Positions 16,767-25,492 of a stretch of 64,000 bases of DNA are shown here, piece after piece (positions within the stretch are counted from its first letter, which is position 1; the number at the start of each line of letters is the position of its first letter). Location of the stretch: NCBI GenBank assembly GCA_013343275.1, contig CP046106.1, forward strand, positions 62,001 through 126,000, read 5' to 3'. This stretch comes from Candidatus Nanohaloarchaea archaeon (GTDB lineage Archaea > Nanohalarchaeota > Nanosalinia > Nanosalinales > Nanosalinaceae). The translations under genes were made by a program, and so were the position numbers. The notes below the pieces were generated by a model. It was given only the letters and a program-made list of their open reading frames with translations. It did not search any database and was not told the origin of the DNA.

Positions 16767-17241
16767 TGAAATCGTAGCTGTCGCATTTGTCCTGACTGCT
16801 TTGCGTTAGGTTGTTGCTGTCGTTTTCACAGATACTTTCTAGATCGATTCGCAACATTTCGGTTCTGTTCCTCAAGTCAGAAACAGTCTGGTTGAGGTTC
16901 TCAACTTCGGTTTGGAGATCATCTACCTTTGTTCTGAGGCCTCCTATAGTGTTTTCCTGCTCCTGTATGGTCTGGTTCTTATTGCTGATGATTGTTCTCA
17001 GCTGATCTGTTGTGCTGTTGAGGGTAGAAGTTCTCTCCTGTAGGTCCTGGTTTCGGCTCTGCAGGCTGTCGATTTTCTGTTCTTTATTGTTTAATTCCTG
17101 TTTTAGCTCTTTCTTGCTTGATACCAGGTTGTTGAGCTGGTCCTGGTACACTACGGATGTTCCTGCGAGAAGAGCCAGTGTTAGAACGGTTGATATCAGT
17201 AGTATAGGGTTAAGCCGTCTCTTTAGTAGCGGTGTCTCCAT
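16756..17241 (-). CDS. Membrane-anchored coiled-coil protein
   Basis: 161 residues: a short basic N terminus, one membrane helix (about 12-32), then a long Gln/Asn/Glu/Leu heptad-rich coiled coil (about 35-135) with many N-x-S/T sequons (NSTT, NQTI, NQTV, NRTE), consistent with the coiled coil lying outside the cell and being glycosylated. The C terminus holds two Cys residues. It is the first gene of the operon with the next membrane protein, MoxR and DUF58. The function is unknown. Confidence 0.72.
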   Translation of the reverse strand: METPLLKRRLNPILLISTVLTLALLAGTSVVYQDQLNNLVSSKKELKQELNNKEQKIDSLQSRNQDLQERTSTLNSTTDQLRTIISNKNQTIQEQENTIGGLRTKVDDLQTEVENLNQTVSDLRNRTEMLRIDLESICENDSNNLTQSSQDKCDSYDFNEN

Positions 17242-17307
17242 CGGTTAAATCACTCTAACATAGAATTGTCCGGCCAATAATTTAACTTGTTGTCCAGGAA
17301 CTCCAGA

Positions 17308-17318
17308 TTTTAAGTAGA
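17308..17318 (+). promoter_or_regulatory. TATA box, leaderless GTG-start operon
   Basis: ATTTTAAGTAG lies 22-32 nt before the GTG at 17340. No ribosome site precedes the GTG, so the two-gene operon is probably read from a leaderless message. Confidence 0.5.
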
Positions 17319-17339
17319 AATCAAACCCTTATTATAGAT

Positions 17340-18935
17340 GTGAGCCACGAAAACGGAGATGAAAAACCCAAGTTCGGCCATACCTTTGAGGTTCCCGGCA
17401 GTTCTCCTGTAGGAGAGGAAATCAGGAATGGTGAGATCACCACTCTGGATGATGTTCGGGACGCAAGGGATGGGTCCGACTTTCTGCGAGAGATCATGGG
17501 AGATCATCAGCACAAGCTGAAGGTCTCCTCGGGAAGCAGCGGAACGGCCTATGGGATAATAATGGGTGCGCCGGACGCTTTCGATGACATGGGTTACACA
17601 GTGAATAAGACTGAGGAAAAAGTCTTTATCTCTCCTCAGAACCAGCTGCATCAGTCTTTCCGGCAGAGAAGAAAGGAGGCCGAGCAGAATATACAGGAGC
17701 AGATGCAGAGCATAGGCCGGCTTCGGAAGGAGAAACATATGCTTGAACATGATATTAGAAAGCTGAGATCCAGGGTAGAGGCTATCAAGGCCAAGGATGA
17801 GACACAGCTGAAATCTGATTTTATCGAACTGGTTGATGGGGCCAACGCTGGTTCCCAGCAGGGTGGTGAGGCCGCTATGAAGACGTTGCAGGAGAGAAAT
17901 ATCTATCCTTCTATCGTAGCTGATTTCCAGGAGATGGAGTCGATAGAGGATCTTGAAGAAGGCAACAAGCTTGGTGATCTACCTGCGAATGAGAAAGCTG
18001 TTCTGAAGAAGAAGTACAAGATGTACGAGGACTGGAAGGATCTCTACGGAAGCGAGGTCCAGAAGAGGTTGCAGGAGCTTAAAGGAGAGCTTAACCGTGT
18101 TGAAAGAGCTATTGAGGAGACACAGGAATGGCTGCAGCCATACGTACAGGACATGGTGATGATAGACCAGAAAGAGCAGAGCGACTACTACGAAGAAATG
18201 ACCAAATACTACACCATCGGAGGATACGCCTCTATGGAGAAGAACCTGGAGTTCATCTGTGCAAGAGGCCTGAAAAGCGAGGAAGGACAGCCTATCGTCA
18301 CCGACGATGATGACGAAATAACACACTACCAGATAGTTTACATCCACGCAGTACACGTTAACCTTGCTGGAGGAGATCAGCCTCAGCAGAACGCTGCAGG
18401 CCCAGCAACTGCAGTAGTATTCTTCTTCCCCGCAATCGTTGACAAGCATATCTATGAGGGAATATTCAAGGAGAAGATCGAGAAGATGGATAACAGGTTT
18501 GAAAGCCTGATGGATGACTACACAGGCAACTTCTCCTCTGAGAAAGGTGAGAAACTGAAGAAGGCAAGAGAGGACGAAGGAATGCGGGTTAGAGAGCTCC
18601 GTCAGGCAATAGAAGATGAGATAGAGGGAGATGTACCGCTGGAGGTATCCTCACAGATAAGAAGGATCGAAGACGGCCTTGACGACATCAGTACTCTGAA
18701 GAAAGAGTATGTAGAGGCCATCGATGAGATACTTGATGAAGATTTCTCCGAGGAAGCGGAAAGCAGTGGCCCTGACTTCTACGAGGGGGTTGAGCTTAAA
18801 TTAAGAAAATTCCTGGGGGAAACAGATCGCTATGTCATTGATGCCGGTGCTGCACTGGGAGAACTGCAGGGCCAGATCACTAACTCTTTCTACTACGACT
18901 TCAAAATCGGAAACGGCTTGAACACGATGAAATAG
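17340..18935 (+). CDS. Unrecognised 531-residue coiled-coil protein, partner of the 898-residue protein
   Basis: I do not recognise a family. Residues 1-60 look disordered. A region around 60-100 contains SSGSSGTAYGIIMGAPD. Long Glu/Lys/Arg-rich coiled coils occur at about 105-155, 235-275 and 400-470. Between them is a compact beta-rich segment near 290-380 with hydrophobic strands (QIVYIHAVHVNLAGG and ATAVVFFFPAIVD). There is no signal peptide or clear membrane helix. The start is GTG at 17340, since the overlapping ATG one frame away is followed at once by a stop. The stop is 3 nt before the 898-residue gene. The pair probably forms a complex; the role is open. Confidence 0.75.
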   Translation: MSHENGDEKPKFGHTFEVPGSSPVGEEIRNGEITTLDDVRDARDGSDFLREIMGDHQHKLKVSSGSSGTAYGIIMGAPDAFDDMGYTVNKTEEKVFISPQNQLHQSFRQRRKEAEQNIQEQMQSIGRLRKEKHMLEHDIRKLRSRVEAIKAKDETQLKSDFIELVDGANAGSQQGGEAAMKTLQERNIYPSIVADFQEMESIEDLEEGNKLGDLPANEKAVLKKKYKMYEDWKDLYGSEVQKRLQELKGELNRVERAIEETQEWLQPYVQDMVMIDQKEQSDYYEEMTKYYTIGGYASMEKNLEFICARGLKSEEGQPIVTDDDDEITHYQIVYIHAVHVNLAGGDQPQQNAAGPATAVVFFFPAIVDKHIYEGIFKEKIEKMDNRFESLMDDYTGNFSSEKGEKLKKAREDEGMRVRELRQAIEDEIEGDVPLEVSSQIRRIEDGLDDISTLKKEYVEAIDEILDEDFSEEAESSGPDFYEGVELKLRKFLGETDRYVIDAGAALGELQGQITNSFYYDFKIGNGLNTMK

Positions 18936-18938
18936 AAA

Positions 18939-21635
18939 ATGAGCTTTATCATAGATGCAGTTAAGAGAAACCTGGGGTCTGAAAGCAGCGATGAGGGAGG
19001 AGGCTTTCCGGATCTGAACTATATGATCGGTAACTCCTCTGCGATGGATAGAGGAGAGGTTCCAACGCCACTCGACCAGAGAATAGGTTATGCGGCCCAG
19101 ATAGGTGGAAGTGTAATGGAGCTCCAGATAACCAACCCCTCCACGTTTACTCTGGAGAGGGATAAGATGATCTCCACAATCGACCAGCTGGGGATCGATG
19201 TAACACTCCACAGCGACATGAATGCTGGATACGCTTCACCCCAGAAATCGGGGCAGCAAGGCTATGGATACGATACTGTTGAAGACTACTTCACTGAGTA
19301 CCTGCAGGAGCTGGCTCTGTTCAAGAGAGAAGTCGAAAAGAGAGGAGAGAATGGCCCGCTTTTCAACATTGGTAGAATCAATCCGCATATCTCCACTACT
19401 CCACTACCTCCTCTAGAGGAGAGAATGGAGACAGATGTAGGTGTAGATCCTTTCGGTTTCACGATAAATAACTATGATGAAAACGCCCGGAAGCAGAGAA
19501 ACTACGCCAAGCAGAATATCTACAAGAATCCGGATTTCCTCCGTAAACTGTACTACACGCTTTTCCTCGAGACAGCTAACTATCCTTTCCAGAACTATCA
19601 GACCTTCGCCTCCTACTCGAACCAGTTCGATGAAGAATGGCTGGAGGCGCAACATGAAGCAGCCTGGAGGCTTTTCCAGGAAGAAGCACAATCTGTCGAA
19701 GATAAGCTAGCTGCAGTTATGACAACCCGACAGAGAGATCAAGGGATTGGACGTAAATGGCTGGAAATACTTGATAGTGAGATAGAGTTAGATTACGGGT
19801 TCCCTCGGTTTGAAATTGATATAGAAACCGATGATGATGGTAACTTCGAAGCATATAATGGTGTTGAAAAGGACTCTATTGACGACCTCAAAATGGTTCT
19901 TGGAATTTTATCCGGCAATCCAAGAGACACACAGGATCTTCGCCAAATGGACAGTATGCTTTATAAAGTAGATAATATACAACAAGAGAGGTTTCACAAG
20001 ACAGGAGACGAATTGCCTGACGATGCTCCTGATGGGCTAATAGATCAGGTAAATAATGATATAAGCTCGAAAGTAGATGAGGGAAGGCTTATTGGAAGTA
20101 TAAAAAATGGCGTTAAAGAGGCCTTGAATAATCTCTGGCATGTTGAGGATGCTGATAGCCCTGATGAGCAGAATATTTCTCAGGATGCGAAATGGAATGC
20201 ATTGCAGAGCGCATTAGAAGTTCAGCAGATAAGACTTCTTGAAGTTGCGTACGATATCGGTAAGAAGAACCACGATATTGAGGAGAAAGCTGCTAGAGTG
20301 TTCAGTGGCGCAGATAACTATGAGATGTTCGACTCCAGCGATAGAGAGGATATCGAAGATGAAGAGGCCATGCATGAGGATCTTCTTGAAAGACTTCTGC
20401 AGGGCCAGCAGTTCCAGAGGGAGATGTGGAAGGAGTCAACTATTTTCTATCAGGTGATTCCAGCCTGGATGGCGGCCAGCAGCAATGACTCTCACGAATA
20501 CCATGAAGGATGGGAGGCCCCTGAGTTCATATGGGAGGTTCTCGTTGAGAAATGGAATGATAAAGACGGTGTCGAGATTGACTTGGAGGATCCCCGTAAC
20601 GGTATGGAGGGGACTGACAGGTATATGGATTTACTGGAGAAGAGCGATGAGTTCCAGATGGATGTTGCTGCGGCCGTGGGAGCATGCTATGCCTGGGGGC
20701 ACTTCACCCAGCACAGGAGCCAGTTCAACCTGAGAAACAGGGATTTCGGCCTGGAAGATGACGAGGCTGAAGAGGTTGAGCGAGAGGGCTGGACATGGAT
20801 CGACTGGATGAACAGGTTCGGTATAGGGGTTAACCTTGAGACAATGGCCGGTAGCCCTCAGCAGAAGTTCAAGGTCTGGAGGCCTAAAGATATCTCGGTA
20901 GCAGCCCACGCAATAAACATGACTGCAAGAAACAAGCTTGATGAAGAAGGAGAGCTGGGAGGGAAGAGCGAGATACATCCAGAGCTTGACGGCTGTCCAG
21001 CAAAGTTCACTATAGATATGGAGCACGTGGCCTCTCTGGGAGCGCCTCCGTGGGAGGAGATGGACCTATTTATAGAGCAGGAGGAAGAGCTGGCGGGCGA
21101 CTGGCCTGAACTCGATATAGATTCTGACAAGCCTATTGCCAAGATACTGCGCCAGTACCACTTAATGGATCCTGGAGTTGAGTCGGATAGAGGAACACAT
21201 CACGGAGCTTTCAAGAGAGGAAATACTCAGATATATGAATGGCTGTATAAACTGGTGGAGAAAGGATTTGCCCGTAACGAGAACGAGCCAGCTACACTAC
21301 TTTTCGAACTTGCTGAGCACAAAGGAGAGTCCAGCTTTATGATGAGAATATCCATGGATATGATTGAAGTAGGTGTAACACCTGACGAGCTTGATCCAAG
21401 CAATGTGGATCCGGGAGAGGACTACCAGAGTGAGAAAGAGGCCCTTATCGCCAGATTCTTCGGAATGGATCAATCCAGCTACGACAGGGAATGGGCGAAG
21501 ATAGAGGAACATGCATTTGACCCTCTGGAAGGCCTTCTGGAGGCAGATGAATTTAATGAGACGCATCAGGGCTCTGCTGCACTGGAGCAGGGTAATAAAA
21601 GGTATAACGAGTGGAAACCTGAGGAGTATAAGTAG
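18939..21635 (+). CDS. Unrecognised 898-residue protein, possibly a TIM barrel split by a large helical insertion
   Basis: The two ends resemble a xylose-isomerase/endonuclease-IV-like TIM barrel: near the N terminus GGSVMELQITNPSTF (about 56-70), VTLHSDM (about 87-93) and FNIGRINPHIS (about 140-150); near the C terminus FTIDMEHVA (about 689-697), RQYHLMDPG (about 736-744), THHGAF and LLFELAEHKG (about 786-795). The His and Glu residues recur where metal ligands sit in that fold. About 500 helical, acidic residues separate the halves. Bases 19740-20250 are more AT-rich than the flanks. The gene follows the 531-residue gene by 3 nt. The fold suggestion is by eye; the substrate is unknown. Confidence 0.72.
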   Translation: MSFIIDAVKRNLGSESSDEGGGFPDLNYMIGNSSAMDRGEVPTPLDQRIGYAAQIGGSVMELQITNPSTFTLERDKMISTIDQLGIDVTLHSDMNAGYASPQKSGQQGYGYDTVEDYFTEYLQELALFKREVEKRGENGPLFNIGRINPHISTTPLPPLEERMETDVGVDPFGFTINNYDENARKQRNYAKQNIYKNPDFLRKLYYTLFLETANYPFQNYQTFASYSNQFDEEWLEAQHEAAWRLFQEEAQSVEDKLAAVMTTRQRDQGIGRKWLEILDSEIELDYGFPRFEIDIETDDDGNFEAYNGVEKDSIDDLKMVLGILSGNPRDTQDLRQMDSMLYKVDNIQQERFHKTGDELPDDAPDGLIDQVNNDISSKVDEGRLIGSIKNGVKEALNNLWHVEDADSPDEQNISQDAKWNALQSALEVQQIRLLEVAYDIGKKNHDIEEKAARVFSGADNYEMFDSSDREDIEDEEAMHEDLLERLLQGQQFQREMWKESTIFYQVIPAWMAASSNDSHEYHEGWEAPEFIWEVLVEKWNDKDGVEIDLEDPRNGMEGTDRYMDLLEKSDEFQMDVAAAVGACYAWGHFTQHRSQFNLRNRDFGLEDDEAEEVEREGWTWIDWMNRFGIGVNLETMAGSPQQKFKVWRPKDISVAAHAINMTARNKLDEEGELGGKSEIHPELDGCPAKFTIDMEHVASLGAPPWEEMDLFIEQEEELAGDWPELDIDSDKPIAKILRQYHLMDPGVESDRGTHHGAFKRGNTQIYEWLYKLVEKGFARNENEPATLLFELAEHKGESSFMMRISMDMIEVGVTPDELDPSNVDPGEDYQSEKEALIARFFGMDQSSYDREWAKIEEHAFDPLEGLLEADEFNETHQGSAALEQGNKRYNEWKPEEYK

Positions 21636-21639
21636 AACT

Positions 21640-22062
21640 TTAATTTCGATAGAATCCTTTAACCTTGTCTGGTGAGAAATCTGAAAAATCTTCTAGGTAT
21701 TCTTTAGGCCCAAAAGCAACAGTTTCTTCGCCGCTACGGGAGTTCGCAAGAATATCTGATATCTGATAGCTTGAACCAGGATATTCGAAGAAGAATACTG
21801 ATTCATTGTGTATTTTATCGGATTCTGCAACGTCTTCCTGGTACTCTTCCGATGCAAAAATTCTTGCATTGTTATTACTGGAGTAGTTCTTGAAAACAGT
21901 TTCTTCAAAATCTGCAAAGGACTTTCTGTTGTAGTCGTTATTGCCTCCCATCAGGGCAATGTTGTCGGTGGAATCAGTCTTTCTCAGAAATTTGAGCGCA
22001 CCTGGAAGTGTCTGGAGTTTCTCGCTTCCTTCCAGCAACTCATCCCAGACTTTGTTTACCAT
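21640..22062 (-). CDS. Hypothetical protein, about 140 residues
   Basis: Unrecognised. The frame is open to 22128, but ATG at 22062 (MVNKVWDELLEG) is preferred because a TATA-like box at 22086-22096 is 25-34 nt upstream, giving a leaderless message. The protein has an ALKFLRKTDSTDNIALMGGNNDYN segment that looks like a strand-loop-helix, and mixed acidic/aromatic content. It lacks membrane helices. It converges on the 898-residue gene (4 nt gap) and diverges from the nucleotidyltransferase gene. Confidence 0.65.
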   Translation of the reverse strand: MVNKVWDELLEGSEKLQTLPGALKFLRKTDSTDNIALMGGNNDYNRKSFADFEETVFKNYSSNNNARIFASEEYQEDVAESDKIHNESVFFFEYPGSSYQISDILANSRSGEETVAFGPKEYLEDFSDFSPDKVKGFYRN

Positions 22063-22084
22063 AAAGTAACAAATTATTGCAAAA

Positions 22085-22096
22085 GTTTTTAAGTTT
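22085..22096. promoter_or_regulatory. Shared TATA-like element for divergent genes
   Basis: GTTTTTAAGTTT reads as a TATA-like box in both directions. It sits 23-34 nt from the minus-strand ATG at 22062 and 32-43 nt from the plus-strand ATG at 22128. Confidence 0.45.
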
Positions 22097-22127
22097 GTCT
22101 TGACTAAACGGTTAATGTGATTGAGCA

Positions 22128-23381
22128 ATGAGTTCTAAGGACAAGTTGAAGGAGATGAGGGAGAAATCCCAGGAGAGAAGGATTGAGGCTGTCGAAGAGT
22201 TCTCCGACAAGCTGCAGGAAAAGCTAGGAGATAAGGTCAAGGTTGTAGCTGTCTGGGGATCTGTTCCGAAAGGAGAGCATGGCTATGACTCCGATATAGA
22301 TACTCTTGTCATTTTAGACGATACTAAGTTGAAGAAAGACGTTCCTGACGATGCAAAGAAGAAGATCAGGAAGAAAGTTACTAATCTAGCGAAGGAAACA
22401 GATGAAAGGATTACAATTCAGTACTTCCCATTCCTTACAGACTTCTGGGACTCTCTCAGAAAAGGAGAGCCTCTAGCAATCGAAGCAGTAAGAAATGGCG
22501 AACCTGTATACGACACAGGCCTGTTCATGCCTGCAAAAAGACTTCTGGAGAGAGGAAAGATCTCCGGAACTCAGGAATCTGTCAAGAAAAGGTTGAAGAT
22601 GGGTGCAGCAGGATACAAGAAGGCCGAGAAAAACTTCAAGTCCTCCATCCCTCACAAGCTGGAGCAATCGATGGCCAATGCTGGTCAGGCCCCTATCATG
22701 CTTGCCGGCAAGGCCCCTCCAGGAAAGGAGAATGTACCGGATACTCTAGAGGAGATGTTTGTGGAGCAGGGTATGCTTGAGGAAGAGTATGTTGAAAAGG
22801 CCCGTGAGATCTACGAGTTCGCAGATACTGGTGAGAAGGATCCTGAAGAGGTTACTGGTGAGGCAGTAGAAGAACATCTGGATAAGACTGATGACTTTGT
22901 CCGCAGAATGCATAAACTTGTGTCGCAGCTGGGAGCAAGGAAGAAGGTCAAGGGCATCGTCGATGACTACAAGAAGTTCCTCAAGGCCAACGTGGCAGCC
23001 CTTAAATCGCAAGGTGTCTCTCCACCGGAAGATAAGAGCGACTTGCCTGGTGTAGTAGAAGAGAACCTTGATGTCGGCGATGAGCATATTGAGATGTTCG
23101 ACCGCTGGGAGGACGTCATCGAAAAGGTCAAGGCCAAGGAACTAGATGATGTGCCAGAGAAGGAGATCTACGAGCTGAAAAGCGAGACCCGTGACTTTGT
23201 CTCAGAAGTCGGCAAGGATATCCAGAAGATGAAGGACGAGAAGAAAGACATGGGGCCGAACGTTGATACCTCCGAGATTGCGGAAGCGGCTGACACAAAA
23301 GACATGATGCCTAACCTAGAGAAAGAGGCTGAAAGAAAGGTCGAACAGGAAGAGGAAGAAGAGGAAGAGGCCGAGAAGTAG
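22128..23381 (+). CDS. Nucleotidyltransferase-domain protein with long acidic C terminus
   Basis: 417 residues. An MNT-type nucleotidyltransferase core is clear: VVAVWGSVPKGEHGYDSDIDTLVIL holds G44-S45 and D55-x-D57 (positions about 39-62). The following helical part (about 130-300) could be a HEPN-like or substrate-binding domain, but no R-x4-6-H motif stands out. The last 60 residues are Lys/Glu-rich, ending in a Glu run. It might nucleotidylate RNA or protein. MNT proteins are often antitoxins of HEPN toxins, but no toxin gene neighbours it. It is divergent from the 140-residue gene and convergent with the ATPase operon (3 nt gap). Confidence 0.78.
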   Translation: MSSKDKLKEMREKSQERRIEAVEEFSDKLQEKLGDKVKVVAVWGSVPKGEHGYDSDIDTLVILDDTKLKKDVPDDAKKKIRKKVTNLAKETDERITIQYFPFLTDFWDSLRKGEPLAIEAVRNGEPVYDTGLFMPAKRLLERGKISGTQESVKKRLKMGAAGYKKAEKNFKSSIPHKLEQSMANAGQAPIMLAGKAPPGKENVPDTLEEMFVEQGMLEEEYVEKAREIYEFADTGEKDPEEVTGEAVEEHLDKTDDFVRRMHKLVSQLGARKKVKGIVDDYKKFLKANVAALKSQGVSPPEDKSDLPGVVEENLDVGDEHIEMFDRWEDVIEKVKAKELDDVPEKEIYELKSETRDFVSEVGKDIQKMKDEKKDMGPNVDTSEIAEAADTKDMMPNLEKEAERKVEQEEEEEEEAEK

Positions 23382-23384
23382 TTT

Positions 23385-24014
23385 TTAGGCCTCTTCTGAC
23401 ATTTCCTTAACTTTCTTCATACGGAATGTTTCTTCTCTTTCGCTTTCTTCCAGTGTCTGTGATACGTAGTCGAGATCTTCCTTCATTTCTGGAATTGTCT
23501 TGTGTTCCAGTGCGTTGACACGTCTCTTCGTCTTCTCGATCTCATCCAGAAGTTTGAGTACTTTGGTCTGTGTCTCCGCAGCCTGTATGATCTTCTCAAT
23601 CAGTTCCTCGTATCTATCTGCTACAGAGTCGATCCTGGAGGTTGAGGTGGTCAGGCCGTACTCTCTTTCGGTAACTGTTCTCTGAACGCTTTCTGATTCT
23701 ATTTCAGGGACTACTACACCCATGATGTTCTGTGTTTCGGCCTTGATCTGCGGTTCGTTCTCAACATGCAGAGTGTTGGCCAGTAGAGTATCTTCGCCGT
23801 CGTACACCTTGGCCAGCAGAAGCTTCAATCGGGCCTCGGAGTAGAGATCGGCTAGTTCCTGGTTTACGTCCCTTGCATCACCGATTATCTCCATGAACTC
23901 GTGGATCAGGCCGTCTCTTTTCTTCTCCAGGATTTCGTGGCCGTTCTCTGCAAGCTCTATCTTCTCTTTCAGCTTGAGTTCTTCTGAACGTGTTGGTTTT
24001 ACGTCTTGGCTCAT
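23385..24014 (-). CDS. atpD: A-type ATP synthase subunit D (central stalk)
   Basis: 209-residue, almost all-helical rotor shaft protein. The N-terminal pattern PTRSEELKLKEKIELAENGHEILEKKRDGLI is typical of V/A-type subunit D, as is the C-terminal helix with EKTKRRVNALEHKTIPEM. It rotates inside the A3B3 headpiece and couples to the K ring. It is the last gene of the nine-gene operon H-I-K-E-C-F-A-B-D, 30 nt after atpB. The ribosome site AAAGGTGATTAT directly precedes the ATG. Confidence 0.95.
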   Translation of the reverse strand: MSQDVKPTRSEELKLKEKIELAENGHEILEKKRDGLIHEFMEIIGDARDVNQELADLYSEARLKLLLAKVYDGEDTLLANTLHVENEPQIKAETQNIMGVVVPEIESESVQRTVTEREYGLTTSTSRIDSVADRYEELIEKIIQAAETQTKVLKLLDEIEKTKRRVNALEHKTIPEMKEDLDYVSQTLEESEREETFRMKKVKEMSEEA

Positions 24015-24044
24015 ATAATCACCTTTTTAGGAGCGAAGAGGTTT

Positions 24045-25439
24045 TTACTCCTCTTCCTCTTCGCTGGTTTCTGGCAGGTATTTCTCCCGAGTTTCTGGGT
24101 CCACTCTTGTGAGTTCTCCTTCTGGAACGATGGAGAGCAGATCCCACGCGATGGAGAGTGATTCCTCGATATCTCTGTTGGTTCGGGTTCCTTGATCAAT
24201 AATCTCCTGCTCGAACTGCCTCGTGAACTCGAGAACTTTCTCATCTCTGTCGCTCAGTGCGTCCTCTCCGACAATCGAAACCAGGTCTCTCAGGTTCTCA
24301 CCTTCTGCGTACAGAGCGTAGAGCTGGTCCTTGAGGTCGCCGTGGTCTTCACGGGTGTAACCCTCTCCGATACCGTTGTCCATAAGACGGGAAAGCGATG
24401 GAAGCACATCTACAGGAGGTTTCAGACCTTTGTTATCGAGATCTCTGTCCACAACGATCTGTCCTTCTGTAATGTATCCTGTAAGGTCAGGGATCGGGTG
24501 TGTCTTGTCGTCGTTAGGCATTGTCAGGATCGGGATCTGTGTGACTGATCCTTCACGGCCTTCGATAATTCCTGCTCTCTCGTAGATCTCTGCCAGGTCT
24601 GTGTACATGTATCCTGGGTAACCACGACGGCCTGGAACTTCCTCTCTTGCGGCTGATACTTCACGCAGTGCGTTGGCGTAGTTTGTCATGTCGGTCATGA
24701 TGACAAGCACTTCCATACCTTTCTCGAAAGCCAGGTACTCTGCAGTTGTCAGGGCCAGCCGTGGAGTGATCAGTCTCTCCGGTGCTGGATCGTCGGCCTT
24801 GTTCAGGAATACGACCGAGCGCTCAAGTGCTCCGGTCTCTCTGAACTCTTCGATGAACTCCTTGGACTCTTCATCTGTAATACCCATACCTGCGAACACT
24901 ACAGCGAATTCGTCGTCCTCTCCGGAAACATCGGCCTGTCGAGCGATCTGCATTGAAAGCTCGTTGTGCGGAAGGCCTGATCCCGAGAAGATAGGAAGCT
25001 TCTGTCCTCTTACCAGTGTGTTCATCAGGTCGATTGTCGTGATTCCTGTCTGGATGAAGTCCTCAGGTAGCTCACGAGAGTAAGGGTTGATGGCCTCCCC
25101 CTGGATATCTCTTTCCTCTTCAGGGATGATCTCTGGTCCGTCGTCGATTGGGTCTCCGGTTCCGTCAAGGATCCTGCCCAGTAGGTCGTCTGTTACGGGC
25201 ATTTTGACGTTCTGGTCCAGGAACTTGACGTGTGCATCTTTTCCGATTCCCTGTGTTTCCTCGTAGACCTGTACAACTACTACGTCTTTAGATGTCTCGA
25301 GGACTTCTCCTCTCTTTGTTTCGCCATCCGGCGTCTCGATTTCTACAATGTCTCCGTAGGCGATGTCTCGGGTTTTCTCTACGTATACGAGAGGTCCTTT
25401 AACTTCGTTGATCGTCTTGTATTCTTCTTGTTGGCTCAT
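24045..25439 (-). CDS. atpB: A-type ATP synthase subunit B (non-catalytic headpiece)
   Basis: 464-residue regulatory nucleotide-binding subunit that alternates with A in the hexamer. Seen: [16 protein letters not shown] (about 104-119), [25 protein letters not shown], where the canonical P-loop is replaced by the family-typical SGSGLPHN, and [36 protein letters not shown] (about 250-285). Full length. The site AAGGTGATGTAGA precedes the ATG. Confidence 0.97.
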   Translation of the reverse strand: MSQQEEYKTINEVKGPLVYVEKTRDIAYGDIVEIETPDGETKRGEVLETSKDVVVVQVYEETQGIGKDAHVKFLDQNVKMPVTDDLLGRILDGTGDPIDDGPEIIPEEERDIQGEAINPYSRELPEDFIQTGITTIDLMNTLVRGQKLPIFSGSGLPHNELSMQIARQADVSGEDDEFAVVFAGMGITDEESKEFIEEFRETGALERSVVFLNKADDPAPERLITPRLALTTAEYLAFEKGMEVLVIMTDMTNYANALREVSAAREEVPGRRGYPGYMYTDLAEIYERAGIIEGREGSVTQIPILTMPNDDKTHPIPDLTGYITEGQIVVDRDLDNKGLKPPVDVLPSLSRLMDNGIGEGYTREDHGDLKDQLYALYAEGENLRDLVSIVGEDALSDRDEKVLEFTRQFEQEIIDQGTRTNRDIEESLSIAWDLLSIVPEGELTRVDPETREKYLPETSEEEEE

Positions 25440-25492
25440 TCTACATCACCTTGTGATGTTGATCTTAGAAAATCTTGCATTTTCGGCCACCT

